A program made the translations under genes and the position numbers. Below the pieces are notes generated by a model. The model searched no databases. It was not told the origin of the DNA and saw only the letters and a list, made by a program, of their open reading frames with translations. From Deferribacterales bacterium Deferri_01 (GTDB lineage: Bacteria > Chrysiogenota > Deferribacteres > Deferribacterales > Geovibrionaceae), in NCBI GenBank assembly GCA_001603805.1, contig LUZY01000009.1, positions 62,001-126,000 on the forward strand: a stretch of 64,000 bases of DNA. Reading direction: 5' to 3'. Of the stretch, positions 38,220 through 47,634 are shown in pieces (the stretch's first letter is position 1; each line of letters opens with the position of its first letter).

Positions 38220-39842
38220 ATGAAAACATTCTGCTCAAAAGACTGCCCCGATTTGTGTGATTTTTATATTGAGGAACAGGAAGGAAAAATTACCTTCCGT
38301 GGCGCAGAGGAAAAAAACGGACGCAACGGTTTTGTATGTTCCAAGCTTAAAGGCTTTTATGAAAGAGAGATAACCTGCGGTGAAAAGTTTGATCCTGAAT
38401 CCCTTAAAAATGCCGCTGAATTGATAAGATCATTAGAAGGGCAGGAGTTTCTTTATATGAGAGGTTCCGGCAGTCTGGGTTATGCTATGGGCTGGTGGGA
38501 TGTTCTGTTTTCCAATATAAAAGGCGCAGTTTTCATTGACGGCAGCCCGTGTGATATAACCGGGACCGATGCCCACGAATATGATTTTGGCGTGTGTGAT
38601 AATCCACCAGTCTCGAACCTTGCCGAAGCCGAGAATATCATTATCTTCGGCAGAAATGCCAAAGTTGTGAACCAGCATCTTTTCGCTTATCTGCTTAAGT
38701 TAAAAAAAGCAGGGAAGAGAATTCTTTATATAGATCCGATCCGAACAGAAACTGTTCCTTCCGCAACGGATTACATTCGCATAAACCCCGCCTGTGATGG
38801 CTTGCTTTGCGAAGCTTATCTCACGGAGGATGAGAAGAAACGTGAGGAGTTTATAAAAATAGCCGGGCTCACAGAACAGCAGTTCCTCCTGTTTTCTGAT
38901 TATGTAAAAAACGGGAAAACTGCTTTTATCACCGGTTTCGGCTTGCAGCGATACAAAAACGGCATGGCTGCTGTCCGCTGGATAAACAGGCTTGCTGTCA
39001 AAACGGACAACGAGAAATACCTTTATTACGCCAGAGGCTCAAAGGATGAGCTGAAACCTGTGCCGAAGCAGGCTGTAAGGCGTGTGAATATATCTGAACT
39101 GCCTGAAGTTATAGATAAATTTGCCGCAATGGTAATAGTCGGGGCGAATCCTGCTGTGACTTTTCCCAAGAGTGAAAAATGGCACAAAGCTCTGGAAAAG
39201 GTTAAGCTGATAAGCATTGATACTAATATCACAGAAACTTCAAAGCATGCGGATGTGTTTATCCGTGCCGGCGGAATGTTTGCACAGAATGACATTATGG
39301 GAAGTTATTTCTTCAACGAAAGACCGTCATTGAGGGAAAAGTTTGTGAATCTTCCATCGGATACCGAACTGGCAGAGGAACTTGCAGCTCTTCTGGACAT
39401 GAAACTGGGTGTTATCCAGCCGGAAAATGTTGAAAGAAAAACACCTTCTTCAAGAAAATATGAGGAAAAGCCTCTGGAATCCGCCTTTCCTTATCATGGT
39501 AAAGGATACAGGTTTCTTTCCGGTTCGCACACAGCATATCTTAACTCGCAGGTGGCGCCATCTTTAGGTAAAAACGATCCTTTCGTATATATCTCACCCG
39601 AAACAGCCGAGAAGGAATCACTTAAAGAGAATGATTTTGTGGATGTTTTCAGCGCCGAAGGTTCGTTTACAGGAATTGTCAGAGTGAGCGGAAACATATG
39701 CGAAAATACGGTTTATGCCTACAAAAGCCGTGAAATGGCGGAAGGTTATATAAATAATGCAACGTCCATGCTTCTCACTGATTCAGGAACGGGAATTGCG
39801 TATTATGATACTTTCGTAAATATAGTTAGAAAAAAAATGTAA
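38220..39842 (+). CDS. Short molybdopterin-dependent oxidoreductase (formate dehydrogenase-like)
   Basis: 540 residues, shorter than the usual 650-800. The N-terminal [4Fe-4S] site is C5-x3-C9-x3-C13...C40. A candidate Mo ligand cysteine is in IDGSPCDITGTDAHEYDFG. IGANPAVTFPKSEKW-like and DVFIRAGGMFAQNDIMGS segments fit the molybdopterin-binding domains, and the C-terminal molydop-binding barrel (LKENDFVDVFSAEGSFTG) is present. No signal peptide or Tat motif, no partner electron-transfer subunits nearby. Substrate cannot be told. Only 7 bp after the previous gene. Confidence 0.82.
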   Translation: MKTFCSKDCPDLCDFYIEEQEGKITFRGAEEKNGRNGFVCSKLKGFYEREITCGEKFDPESLKNAAELIRSLEGQEFLYMRGSGSLGYAMGWWDVLFSNIKGAVFIDGSPCDITGTDAHEYDFGVCDNPPVSNLAEAENIIIFGRNAKVVNQHLFAYLLKLKKAGKRILYIDPIRTETVPSATDYIRINPACDGLLCEAYLTEDEKKREEFIKIAGLTEQQFLLFSDYVKNGKTAFITGFGLQRYKNGMAAVRWINRLAVKTDNEKYLYYARGSKDELKPVPKQAVRRVNISELPEVIDKFAAMVIVGANPAVTFPKSEKWHKALEKVKLISIDTNITETSKHADVFIRAGGMFAQNDIMGSYFFNERPSLREKFVNLPSDTELAEELAALLDMKLGVIQPENVERKTPSSRKYEEKPLESAFPYHGKGYRFLSGSHTAYLNSQVAPSLGKNDPFVYISPETAEKESLKENDFVDVFSAEGSFTGIVRVSGNICENTVYAYKSREMAEGYINNATSMLLTDSGTGIAYYDTFVNIVRKKM

Positions 39843-39895
39843 ATCTGCTAATATTTATTATCGTTTTTAATTTGGTTTTATTATTGCGGAGAAAT

Positions 39896-41968
39896 ATGTC
39901 TGTCGAAAAACAGAGAGAGATAAGCCTTCATAAGCTTTTGACAGTGAATTGCCTGCTTCTGGTCTTCGCTGCTGTGTCTTTAATTCTGGTTAATTACTTT
40001 CTGAATTACAGAAATTTTGAGATGAATGTGCGTGGCATAACTGCTGAAGCTGTGCGCATGGTGGATGAAAATATCGGTTATTATAAGGAGTTTCAGTCTC
40101 CTGCGAATATACATCTCCGTCGCCATATGCTTGAGGATCACAGGCAGCTCCATGACTTTATCGCCGAATACGGCATTCCCTCCTATGAATACCTTATGAA
40201 TGTTAAAACTGAACATGAAGCTGAACTCAATACGGAAATTGAAGTCGCACTTCTTACGGGTGAAGGGGTAATTTTCAACACAACCTACCCCACAGAGCTT
40301 GGGCTTGACATAAGCAAATTTCCGAATGCAAAGGAAACTCTGCGGCGGGCAAAGGACAGCGGGGAAATTTTGCTTGATTACCCTGTTTATGAACGTTCCG
40401 GCAGGGTGCTGCGTGCTTATACCATGTCATACATCAAAGAACGTGACATATATCTCCAGACTGCGCTTTTTCTTGCGGATCTCAAGGTGGTCAGGGACAG
40501 GCTGGAAAGGATTGTGGAGCTTTCTGCATATATAAAGTCTGTTGATGCGATTCTTGTTTTCAGCAACGGTGAAGCAGGCGAAAATCTGATCTTTAATATA
40601 AGTTCAGACAACCCTGAATATGATACAGATTCAGAAGCAGTTCTCGACACCCTCAGAAAAGGCATAATGACTGAAAAAACATCGGGAAATCTGATCACAG
40701 GAACAAGCAAGAGCTACTATGTCATAGCCCGTGTTCCTGATTCTGTGTCAGGGCTCAAGGATCTTGACCACCGTATAGTTTACCGTCTCAGCTTTGATAC
40801 CACTGATGAAAGGCGATATGGTCTTCTAAGCTTTTCAATAAAACTCTTTTCAGTGATAATTGCTGTTTTGGCATTGGCTATGTTTTACGGAAGGCTGAAC
40901 TCCCGGTTTGTTGTTCCTTTCAGGATAATGATTGAGAGAATTAAGCAGTCAGAAAAAATTACCGAAAAAAGCATACTCTCAGGCGAAAAGGATCTTTCCC
41001 GGCTCGCTGAACTTTATAACGGACATCTGGACAGGCAGACAGAACTTTTACTCTATGCCGAAAAGTTTAATGAAGAACTGGAAGAACAGGTCAGGGCGGA
41101 AGTTTCAAAAAGAAAAGCTAATGAGCAGTTGATAATTCGTCAGTCCATGCTTGCAACAATGGGCGAAATGACACATTCCGTTGCATATCTCTGGCAGTAT
41201 CCACTTAAGGTTCTGGGTGAATATGTTGATAATATATCCTCAATGACGGAGGATTTTGAATACAACAGAGACAAGCTGGAAAAAATAACCTCCGACTGTA
41301 TGGAGCAGGTGCTTTATATGTCCTCAACTATAGAAGGACTAAGGGATTTTTTCAGACCGTCACAGGAGAAGAAGCTTTTTGACCTCCGCCAGACACTGGA
41401 AGATACAATGAGCATGGTTGCTCCTCATATGCTTACAGGGGGCATAAAACTAAGCTTTACCTGCCGTCTGCAGGGCTACGGGGAACCTGTGACAATTAAT
41501 TTAATGAAAAATCTTAACCGATGCTGCGGCGCAGGGTACTCTGAATGCGCACCCGAATGCCCCTCCTTCGGGTTTACGATATGCGGTTTTCCGGCGGAGT
41601 TTAAGCTTGCTGTCCTGAGCATTTTTCATAACAGCAAGAGACTGCTGGATGAAAAATGCAAGTATAACAAAGAGTTTACCCCTGAACTCGCCGCTGACTT
41701 GTACGATGAAGGCGACTATATCCGCCTGTGTATTCATGACAATAGCTTAGGAATGACAGACGATGAGCTGAAAGCTGTATATGACCCGTATTCCCCGGAT
41801 TCCGGCAGGGATATGCGGCACTTTAATCTTTATATGGCTGTTGAGCTTTTCAGTTCTGTTATGAAGGGTAAAATTAACATCGAAAGCTCCGGCAGCGGAT
41901 TGGCAATTAATATCTATCTTGATAAAAACACCGCCTCCTGCGGGCTTGAAATGGGCGTGCCGAAATGA
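39896..41968 (+). CDS. Membrane histidine-kinase-like protein lacking the phosphoacceptor histidine
   Basis: 690 residues from ATG 39896 (GGAG at 39887-39890; a TTG eight codons earlier has no ribosome site). Two transmembrane segments (about 15-36 and 313-331) flank a periplasmic sensor. In the dimerisation helix GEMTHSVAYLWQYPLKVLG, the histidine of the family motif is Y431. The ATPase domain is decayed: the first N-box asparagine is S, the G1 box is DNSLGM and the GxGxGL lid is lost. A cysteine-rich insert (C543, C544, C551, C555, C563) precedes the N box. Probably a sensing or scaffold partner of the next gene, which it overlaps by 4 bp. Confidence 0.88.
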   Translation: MSVEKQREISLHKLLTVNCLLLVFAAVSLILVNYFLNYRNFEMNVRGITAEAVRMVDENIGYYKEFQSPANIHLRRHMLEDHRQLHDFIAEYGIPSYEYLMNVKTEHEAELNTEIEVALLTGEGVIFNTTYPTELGLDISKFPNAKETLRRAKDSGEILLDYPVYERSGRVLRAYTMSYIKERDIYLQTALFLADLKVVRDRLERIVELSAYIKSVDAILVFSNGEAGENLIFNISSDNPEYDTDSEAVLDTLRKGIMTEKTSGNLITGTSKSYYVIARVPDSVSGLKDLDHRIVYRLSFDTTDERRYGLLSFSIKLFSVIIAVLALAMFYGRLNSRFVVPFRIMIERIKQSEKITEKSILSGEKDLSRLAELYNGHLDRQTELLLYAEKFNEELEEQVRAEVSKRKANEQLIIRQSMLATMGEMTHSVAYLWQYPLKVLGEYVDNISSMTEDFEYNRDKLEKITSDCMEQVLYMSSTIEGLRDFFRPSQEKKLFDLRQTLEDTMSMVAPHMLTGGIKLSFTCRLQGYGEPVTINLMKNLNRCCGAGYSECAPECPSFGFTICGFPAEFKLAVLSIFHNSKRLLDEKCKYNKEFTPELAADLYDEGDYIRLCIHDNSLGMTDDELKAVYDPYSPDSGRDMRHFNLYMAVELFSSVMKGKINIESSGSGLAINIYLDKNTASCGLEMGVPK

Positions 41969-43794
41969 AGATACCGCTGAAGAAACTTCTGGTTCACAGT
42001 TTTGTTCTGCTGTTCTTTTTTCTGGTCTGCCTTGTGGCGGCGGATCACTATCTGAGCGTGCGTCTGGCTGTGGCAAAAACAAAAGACACATACAGAGGAC
42101 TCGCCGTTCTCCTTGAAGAAACGGTAAAATCAGCAGCAGATTCTTTTCACATGAGACTGGATTCAATCTCAGATGTCACGAGACACCATATGCGTGATGT
42201 TCTGCATAACTTTCCCGCAGATGAAACAGAGGCGTCCGCTCTGGCGGAAAACTATTTCGCATCCACTGGAAGAGCATATGCCGTTATGATCTATGATTCC
42301 GAAGGACATCGGCTCTACAGCGGCAAAAGCGGCAATTCTTCTGAAAGGTGGTCTACTCTTCCAAATTCAAACGACTTTGAAAAGGCAAGGACTGATTCCG
42401 GCGGAGTGATCCGCATAAGATATTCCTATGAAAAATCCACATCGGAGATCATGTGCTTTGAATGGTCGCCTGAGCAGGGGAGATATGCAGCGGTTATGAC
42501 TGAGTATTCCTTTGATGATGAAATATCTGCACGTATTCAGGGAATTCTTAGCGGAAGCAGTCTTTTCAGAAAGATTAACGTTTATTCCGTGGGCACGTCT
42601 GCCAAGGAAACTTCTGTTATTTACGGAGAGGAATTAACATCTGAAGATTTTGAAATACTTTCATCCGAGGCGCAAAACAGCACTGTATTTAAAGAAGATT
42701 TTGTTTACAAAACCTTTGAATACAGCGCCGAAGAGCTGCTCCCCTGGGGAAAAATAGGGATAAAAGCCGTGATAAGTCCGGAAGGCTTGAATCGAATGAA
42801 AGAAGGTTCTATGGTTCTTGCCGGTATGACTCTGCTCTTTTCCGGTTTGTTTATGTACTACGTTTTTAAGGTATTCCGCCGCCGGTTTGAAATACCATAT
42901 TCCGAGGTTATGCGTCTGTTCGGTCAGTCAAGAAAAATCAACCTCAAAGAAGAGAATGACTATGTTACCGAACTGAAAGAGCTTGTTCATGAATATAACA
43001 GACATCTGGAAAAAACAGAAAGGGTTATGGAAAACCTTGTTGAATACAAGGAAGAATTAAAGCTTAAGTCGGAATGGGAAGCTGAACGGCTTGAAAAACA
43101 GAAAGAATTTATGATCCAGCAGATGAAGCTGTATTCCATAGGGGAGATGGTGGCATCCGTATCCCATCACTGGCGTGAGCCGTTGAGCCTTGTGCATATA
43201 AACATGCAGAACATAAAGGAAGAGATCTCTTCCGGTATTGAAGATGAAAAGTACCTCACTGAATGTATCGCAGCATGCAGGGAGCAGATCAAACTGATGA
43301 AGGAATCTGTTGAAATGTTCCTTGGGTTTGTTTCGGCTGAAGAAAAGGAGGAGGGGAGCTTTGAAGTAATGCCTCTTTTGGATGAGGTGCATTCTTTCGT
43401 GTCAACATATTACGAAAAAGACGGAGTCGGCTTTGTCTTCTACAGCGATAATTCAGTGACGAAAGTTAACGGTTCTTCATCCGTTCTTAAGCAGGTTCTG
43501 CTTAATGTCCTTATGGTTTCCCGTGAGCTTGTGGAAACTAACGCCATCGGCGTGGGAACAATTGTTTTAAGCATGAACGAGGAAAACGGAGCCTGCGTAA
43601 TAAGTATAGAAGACAACACAGGAAAATTCAGAGAAGCCTGCCGGGCTGCTCTCGAAGATCCGCTGAGTACCGCAAATCTTAAAAAAGGAATGGGGCTTTA
43701 TATCTCAAACAAGCTAATGGAGAAAAACTTTAACGGCAGAGTGGAGGCTTCATCTTCTGAAAAAGGCACACTATTAAAAATAATCATTCCTTAA
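41965..43794 (+). CDS. Membrane sensor histidine kinase with incomplete ATPase motifs
   Basis: 609 residues. Transmembrane segments about 10-27 and 283-302 flank a periplasmic sensor. The phosphoacceptor is present (H401 in SVSHHWREPLSLV). The ATPase domain is partial: the N box reads LLNVLMVSRELV with the second asparagine missing, G1 is DNTGKF, but KKGMGLYISNKL keeps part of the G2 lid. It could be phosphorylated by, or dimerise with, another kinase. It overlaps the preceding histidine-less paralogue by ATGA, so the two are probably made in equal amounts and may form a heterodimer. Confidence 0.87.
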   Translation: MKIPLKKLLVHSFVLLFFFLVCLVAADHYLSVRLAVAKTKDTYRGLAVLLEETVKSAADSFHMRLDSISDVTRHHMRDVLHNFPADETEASALAENYFASTGRAYAVMIYDSEGHRLYSGKSGNSSERWSTLPNSNDFEKARTDSGGVIRIRYSYEKSTSEIMCFEWSPEQGRYAAVMTEYSFDDEISARIQGILSGSSLFRKINVYSVGTSAKETSVIYGEELTSEDFEILSSEAQNSTVFKEDFVYKTFEYSAEELLPWGKIGIKAVISPEGLNRMKEGSMVLAGMTLLFSGLFMYYVFKVFRRRFEIPYSEVMRLFGQSRKINLKEENDYVTELKELVHEYNRHLEKTERVMENLVEYKEELKLKSEWEAERLEKQKEFMIQQMKLYSIGEMVASVSHHWREPLSLVHINMQNIKEEISSGIEDEKYLTECIAACREQIKLMKESVEMFLGFVSAEEKEEGSFEVMPLLDEVHSFVSTYYEKDGVGFVFYSDNSVTKVNGSSSVLKQVLLNVLMVSRELVETNAIGVGTIVLSMNEENGACVISIEDNTGKFREACRAALEDPLSTANLKKGMGLYISNKLMEKNFNGRVEASSSEKGTLLKIIIP

Positions 43795-43882
43795 ATATTC
43801 CTATCAGTCACACGGCGTAACAAAGCCGTATCCTTTATGAGCTATATTTCTTCACCTTACAAAAAGCGTATCCGGTGGGGAG

Positions 43883-44290
43883 ATGGGGTTGAATTGGCTC
43901 AAAATCAGAGAAGAATACGAAAGCGGCAATACAGATGCGGATATCCTTGCGGATATGTTCGGCTGTAAGTCATCAACTATCAGAGAAAAAATAAGAAGTG
44001 AAAAATGGGAAAATACCCTTGAGGAAGGGCGTAAAAAACGCATCAGAATCTTTAAGGCTGTCCAGAATGTCGCCCTGCGGGGGATAGAAAAAGCTGACAG
44101 CATGCTTGATGAATGCGGCAATGTCAAAGATCTGGAAACACATTCCAAAGCAGTGAAAACCTTCCGTGACGTTGGGATGATTAAACCGGAGGAAGTGATC
44201 GGCGGAGTCAGAACCAATAACGCACTGGATGATATGTTTGACATAAGCCTTGAAGATGCCGCAAGAGTTCTGGGAGATGATGAAGACTGA
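43883..44290 (+). CDS. Small terminase subunit-like protein
   Basis: 135 residues with an N-terminal HTH-like region (IREEYESGNTDADILADMFGCKSSTIREKIRSEKW) as in phage small terminases that recognise packaging sites, followed by a helical oligomerisation region and an acidic tail. GGTGGGGAG precedes the ATG. It directly precedes a large terminase gene, which it overlaps by 14 bp, and this context supports the call. Sequence alone would be weaker. Confidence 0.75.
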   Translation: MGLNWLKIREEYESGNTDADILADMFGCKSSTIREKIRSEKWENTLEEGRKKRIRIFKAVQNVALRGIEKADSMLDECGNVKDLETHSKAVKTFRDVGMIKPEEVIGGVRTNNALDDMFDISLEDAARVLGDDED

Positions 44291-45674
44291 CCCCAGAGTG
44301 GAGGCATGCGCCAAAGCGAAGGACTCGTTAATAGCTTACTGTATGCTCAGTTACAGGGATTTTGTTCCGGGCTGGCACCACAGACTTCTTGCCCGTGAGC
44401 TTGAGCTTGTGGAAAAAGGCGAGACTGACAGGCTGATGGTGATGATGCCTCCGAGACACGGGAAAAGTGAAGTCACATCAGTGCGCTTCCCTGCGTGGTT
44501 TATGGGACGTAATCCGAAGTTTAATGTTATAGCCTGTTCATACAGTGCGGATCTTGCTGAGAGCTTCAGCCGAAGGGTCAGGGATTTAACCGCCTCAAAG
44601 CTTTTCAGGGGAGTTTTCGGAGGAAAAGGGCTTAAAAGGAATGTACGTTCCGCCGCAAGATGGGAACTGGAAGAAGGCGGCAGATACCTGGCTGCCGGCG
44701 CAGGAGGCTCAATCACAGGGCAGGGAGGGCATCTGATTATTATCGATGACCCTGTAAAAAACTCCGAGCAGGCATCATCAGCAGTTTACAGGGATAAATT
44801 GTGGGAATGGTACCGTTCGACCCTGTTTACAAGGCTTGAGAAGAACGGACGGATAATTCTGGTGCAGACAAGATGGCATGAAGATGACCTCGCCGGGAGA
44901 CTTCTTGCCGAAGCTCCGGATGAATGGAAGGTTCTCAAGCTGCCAGCTGTGGCGGAGGAGGACGGCTTTTTCCGCAGGTGCGGAGAGCCTCTTTGGGCAG
45001 AGAAATACGGCAGAGACGAACTCGGAAGGATAAAGCAGTCTGTGGGCTCAAGGGTTTGGAACGCATTGTATATGCAGGAGCCTGCGCCAGATTCAGGAAC
45101 TGTGCTGAAGCGGGATTGGTGGCGCTATTACAAAACTATGCCTTCAGATGTGGATTATTGGTTTCAGTCCTGGGATATGAGCTTTAAAGGGAGCGAAGGA
45201 GCTGACTATGTGGTGGGGCAGGTGTGGGCTGTTAAAGGGTCAGGCAGGTATCTTGCCGACATGGTGCGCGACAGGATGGACTTCTCCGCAACAGTGAGGG
45301 CAGTAAAAAATCTCACTGCACTTTGGCCGCAGGCAAAGGCGAAATATGTGGAGGACAAGGCAAACGGTTCCGCTGTTCTCTCTGCTCTGCGTAAGGAGGT
45401 TCAGGGGCTGATAGCGGTAGAACCGAAAGGTTCAAAGGTTGCAAGAGCCTATGCCGTTCAGCCAATTCTTGAGGCAGGTAATGTCTATTTGCCGGAGGAT
45501 AAGACATTTTCTGCGGAACTGGTTGAAGAGGCGGCTGCATTTCCATTCGGCAGACATGATGACATGGTGGATGCACTCACGCAGGCGTTAAACGAAAGCG
45601 GGGCAAGAGCAGTGCCTGAGGGTGCCTATTCAGGCACTTCGAGAAAGGCTGGTTATATATTCAAAGGATATTAA
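44277..45674 (+). CDS. Phage terminase large subunit (ATPase-nuclease)
   Basis: DNA-packaging motor, about 465 residues. The Walker A is MPPRHGKSE, Walker B is LIIIDDP, followed by the coupling RTRWHEDDLAGR-like segment (LVQTRWHEDDLAG). The RNase H-like nuclease has its aspartates in FQSWDMSFKG, YVEDKANG and GRHDDMVDALTQA, all present. ATG 44277 or 44280 follow GGGAG inside the small terminase gene; a further TTG at 44250 is less likely. The gene appears intact, which is surprising for a remnant. Confidence 0.93.
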   Translation: MMKTDPRVEACAKAKDSLIAYCMLSYRDFVPGWHHRLLARELELVEKGETDRLMVMMPPRHGKSEVTSVRFPAWFMGRNPKFNVIACSYSADLAESFSRRVRDLTASKLFRGVFGGKGLKRNVRSAARWELEEGGRYLAAGAGGSITGQGGHLIIIDDPVKNSEQASSAVYRDKLWEWYRSTLFTRLEKNGRIILVQTRWHEDDLAGRLLAEAPDEWKVLKLPAVAEEDGFFRRCGEPLWAEKYGRDELGRIKQSVGSRVWNALYMQEPAPDSGTVLKRDWWRYYKTMPSDVDYWFQSWDMSFKGSEGADYVVGQVWAVKGSGRYLADMVRDRMDFSATVRAVKNLTALWPQAKAKYVEDKANGSAVLSALRKEVQGLIAVEPKGSKVARAYAVQPILEAGNVYLPEDKTFSAELVEEAAAFPFGRHDDMVDALTQALNESGARAVPEGAYSGTSRKAGYIFKGY

Positions 45675-45686
45675 AAGGGGGAGTAA

Positions 45687-46802
45687 ATGAATAATCTCAC
45701 AAAAAATATTTCGGCATCATCAAGTTTTTCATCATTTTTAAATTTTATGCCTAATCCTGATGTAATTTTATCAAAAAATGGTCTGAGGCTTTCAGTTTTT
45801 GACGAAATGCTTACAGATGCACATATTTCAGCAAAGCTTGAACAGTTAAGGCACGGTGTCCTTGGAAACGAATGGGACATTGTTCCTGCTGATTCAACAA
45901 AGGAGGCTGTTAAAACTGCTGAGTTTGTAAGAAAAAGTCTCAAAATGATACCTAACTTCTTTCAGGAGCTTGAGGAGATGCTTTCTGCTGTGGAATACGG
46001 CTTTTCCGTTACAGAGATTATCTGGAAAAAGGAAGGCGCCCACTGGTTTGCAGAAAAACTGCTTAACCGCAATCCTGCACGGTTTGTATTTGACGGGGAA
46101 GGAAATCTGTTCATGGTCGACAGCGGCAGAAACATCCGGCTTGATGAACAATATAAGTTTATTGTTCACAGGCACATGCCCAGAAATGAAAATCCTTACG
46201 GCAGTCCAGTTTTATCCAAATGCTACTGGCCGTGGATGTTTAAGAAAGCAGGATTCCGATTCTGGCTCACCGTTGCTGAAAAATTCGGCGTGCCGACTGT
46301 ACTCGCCATGTTTGAATCTGAAGGCGGCGAAGAAACAAAGCGCAGGGCACAGATGCTGGCGGAATCCTTAAGCGGAATCCAGAATGATGCTGCGGTGGCT
46401 CTTGCTAATGTAGATAAAGTTCAGGTTCTGGAAAGCAGGGGCAGTTCAGATGATTTTGCAAAACTGGTTGAGGTCTGCAATTCTGAAATATCAAAGGCGG
46501 TCACAGGGGAGATACTCACAAGCGATACTGGTTCCGGAGGCTCTTACGCACTTGCGAAAGAACACTCCAAAACATTCGGGATCAAAGCCGCAAAAACAGC
46601 AGCATCACTTGCAGATTCTGTTAGTTCAACATTAGTAAGGTGGATAGCAGAGCTTAATTTCGGAAGCAGGTGCAAGCTTCCTTCATTTGTATTTAAAGAA
46701 AAAAAATATGCAGACTGGGCAACTGTTAAAGAGGCTGCACAGTCTGGAATGGATGTTGATTTTGCTGAAGCGGCAAGAAGATTCGGCATTCCTTTGAAAT
46801 AA
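45687..46802 (+). CDS. Mu gp29-like portal protein (DUF935), short at the C terminus
   Basis: 371 residues matching the N-terminal and middle parts of DUF935 portal proteins (DEMLTDAHISAKLEQLRHGVLGNEWDIVPAD; FGVPTVLAMFE; LTSDTGSGGSYALAKEH). Mu-type portals are about 500 residues, so the C-terminal quarter is missing; no continuation is seen in other frames after the stop. GGGGGAG lies before the ATG. It follows the terminase by 12 bp. No capsid, protease, tail or lysis genes follow, so this is either a decayed prophage or retained packaging genes. Confidence 0.87.
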   Translation: MNNLTKNISASSSFSSFLNFMPNPDVILSKNGLRLSVFDEMLTDAHISAKLEQLRHGVLGNEWDIVPADSTKEAVKTAEFVRKSLKMIPNFFQELEEMLSAVEYGFSVTEIIWKKEGAHWFAEKLLNRNPARFVFDGEGNLFMVDSGRNIRLDEQYKFIVHRHMPRNENPYGSPVLSKCYWPWMFKKAGFRFWLTVAEKFGVPTVLAMFESEGGEETKRRAQMLAESLSGIQNDAAVALANVDKVQVLESRGSSDDFAKLVEVCNSEISKAVTGEILTSDTGSGGSYALAKEHSKTFGIKAAKTAASLADSVSSTLVRWIAELNFGSRCKLPSFVFKEKKYADWATVKEAAQSGMDVDFAEAARRFGIPLK

Positions 46803-46872
46803 ACATGTATAAGGATATTTTTTCTTCACAATATACCGCTGTCATGGTAATTTTGAATGAAATCGGGTGATT

Positions 46873-47202
46873 ATGAAGAATATGATTATTTTTTCTGCGT
46901 TCGTTCTGTTTATATCGGCACAGGCGTTTGCAGATGTAAGATTTGAGAACAAAACGGAACTCCTGCTTGGAGTTCGTATGCAGAATCAGACTGACAGAAG
47001 GACAGAAAACTATGTGCTGATTAAGCCGAAACAGTCCGCATCCGTACATAACTCACGAAGCGGACTGAATGTCAGCGCACAGCTTATAACCGGAAGTTAT
47101 GAGATTAACTGCTGTGAATGGGTAACAGTTCCGGACGGGAAAAGCCTTATAATAAGGCTTTATAGTGATAACAGCCAGCGCTGTTACTGTGAGATAAAGT
47201 AA
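46873..47202 (+). CDS. Small secreted protein of unknown function
   Basis: 109 residues from ATG 46873 (GGGTGA upstream; the GTG six bases earlier is part of the ribosome site). A signal peptide (MKNMIIFSAFVLFISAQAFA) is cut before DVRFENK. The mature part is about 88 residues, beta-rich, with four cysteines near the end (INCCEW, CYCEIK) that could form disulfides. It resembles small periplasmic proteins in general form only. No phage function is evident; it follows the portal gene by 70 bp. Confidence 0.65.
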   Translation: MKNMIIFSAFVLFISAQAFADVRFENKTELLLGVRMQNQTDRRTENYVLIKPKQSASVHNSRSGLNVSAQLITGSYEINCCEWVTVPDGKSLIIRLYSDNSQRCYCEIK

Positions 47203-47262
47203 GGCATAAGCCTTTCCCGAACTGCAGACGGCAAGGGGCATAAAACATTTATCAGGTGCAGT

Positions 47263-47634
47263 ATGATTGAAAGAAGACAATTCCACAGATTTGAAGATGT
47301 CCCTGTACGGGTGAGGCTCAGAAAGGAAAACTCCGGGGATTATATTGAAGCCGATATGAGAGATATAAGCATCGGTGGAATAAAAATACGCACTGATGAA
47401 GCCATAAATATCTATGAATTCTACGAAATATTAATAAATTTCAACGACTCTGCCGAAACAGCGGGAATTACGGCAAAAGCGAAGGTCTGGCGTATTGAAC
47501 CGGATACAGAAAAAAATAATGATATTTCGAGATTCTCTGCCCTTGAATTTGTAAGCTTTGAGGAAGGGGATAGAAAAATATTCACAAAATTCCTCGCCGG
47601 CTTCCTTATGGGCAGCGGTACAGAAGTTATTTAA
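47263..47634 (+). CDS. PilZ-domain protein (c-di-GMP receptor)
   Basis: 123 residues that are mostly one PilZ domain. The binding motif is present: R-R-x3-R (ERRQFHRF, residues 3-10) and D-x-S-x2-G (DISIGGIKI, near residue 36). It should bind cyclic di-GMP made by GGDEF enzymes such as the one at 32.4-34.2 kb and pass the signal by protein contact. Convergent with the next gene, overlapping by 4 bp. Confidence 0.9.
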   Translation: MIERRQFHRFEDVPVRVRLRKENSGDYIEADMRDISIGGIKIRTDEAINIYEFYEILINFNDSAETAGITAKAKVWRIEPDTEKNNDISRFSALEFVSFEEGDRKIFTKFLAGFLMGSGTEVI

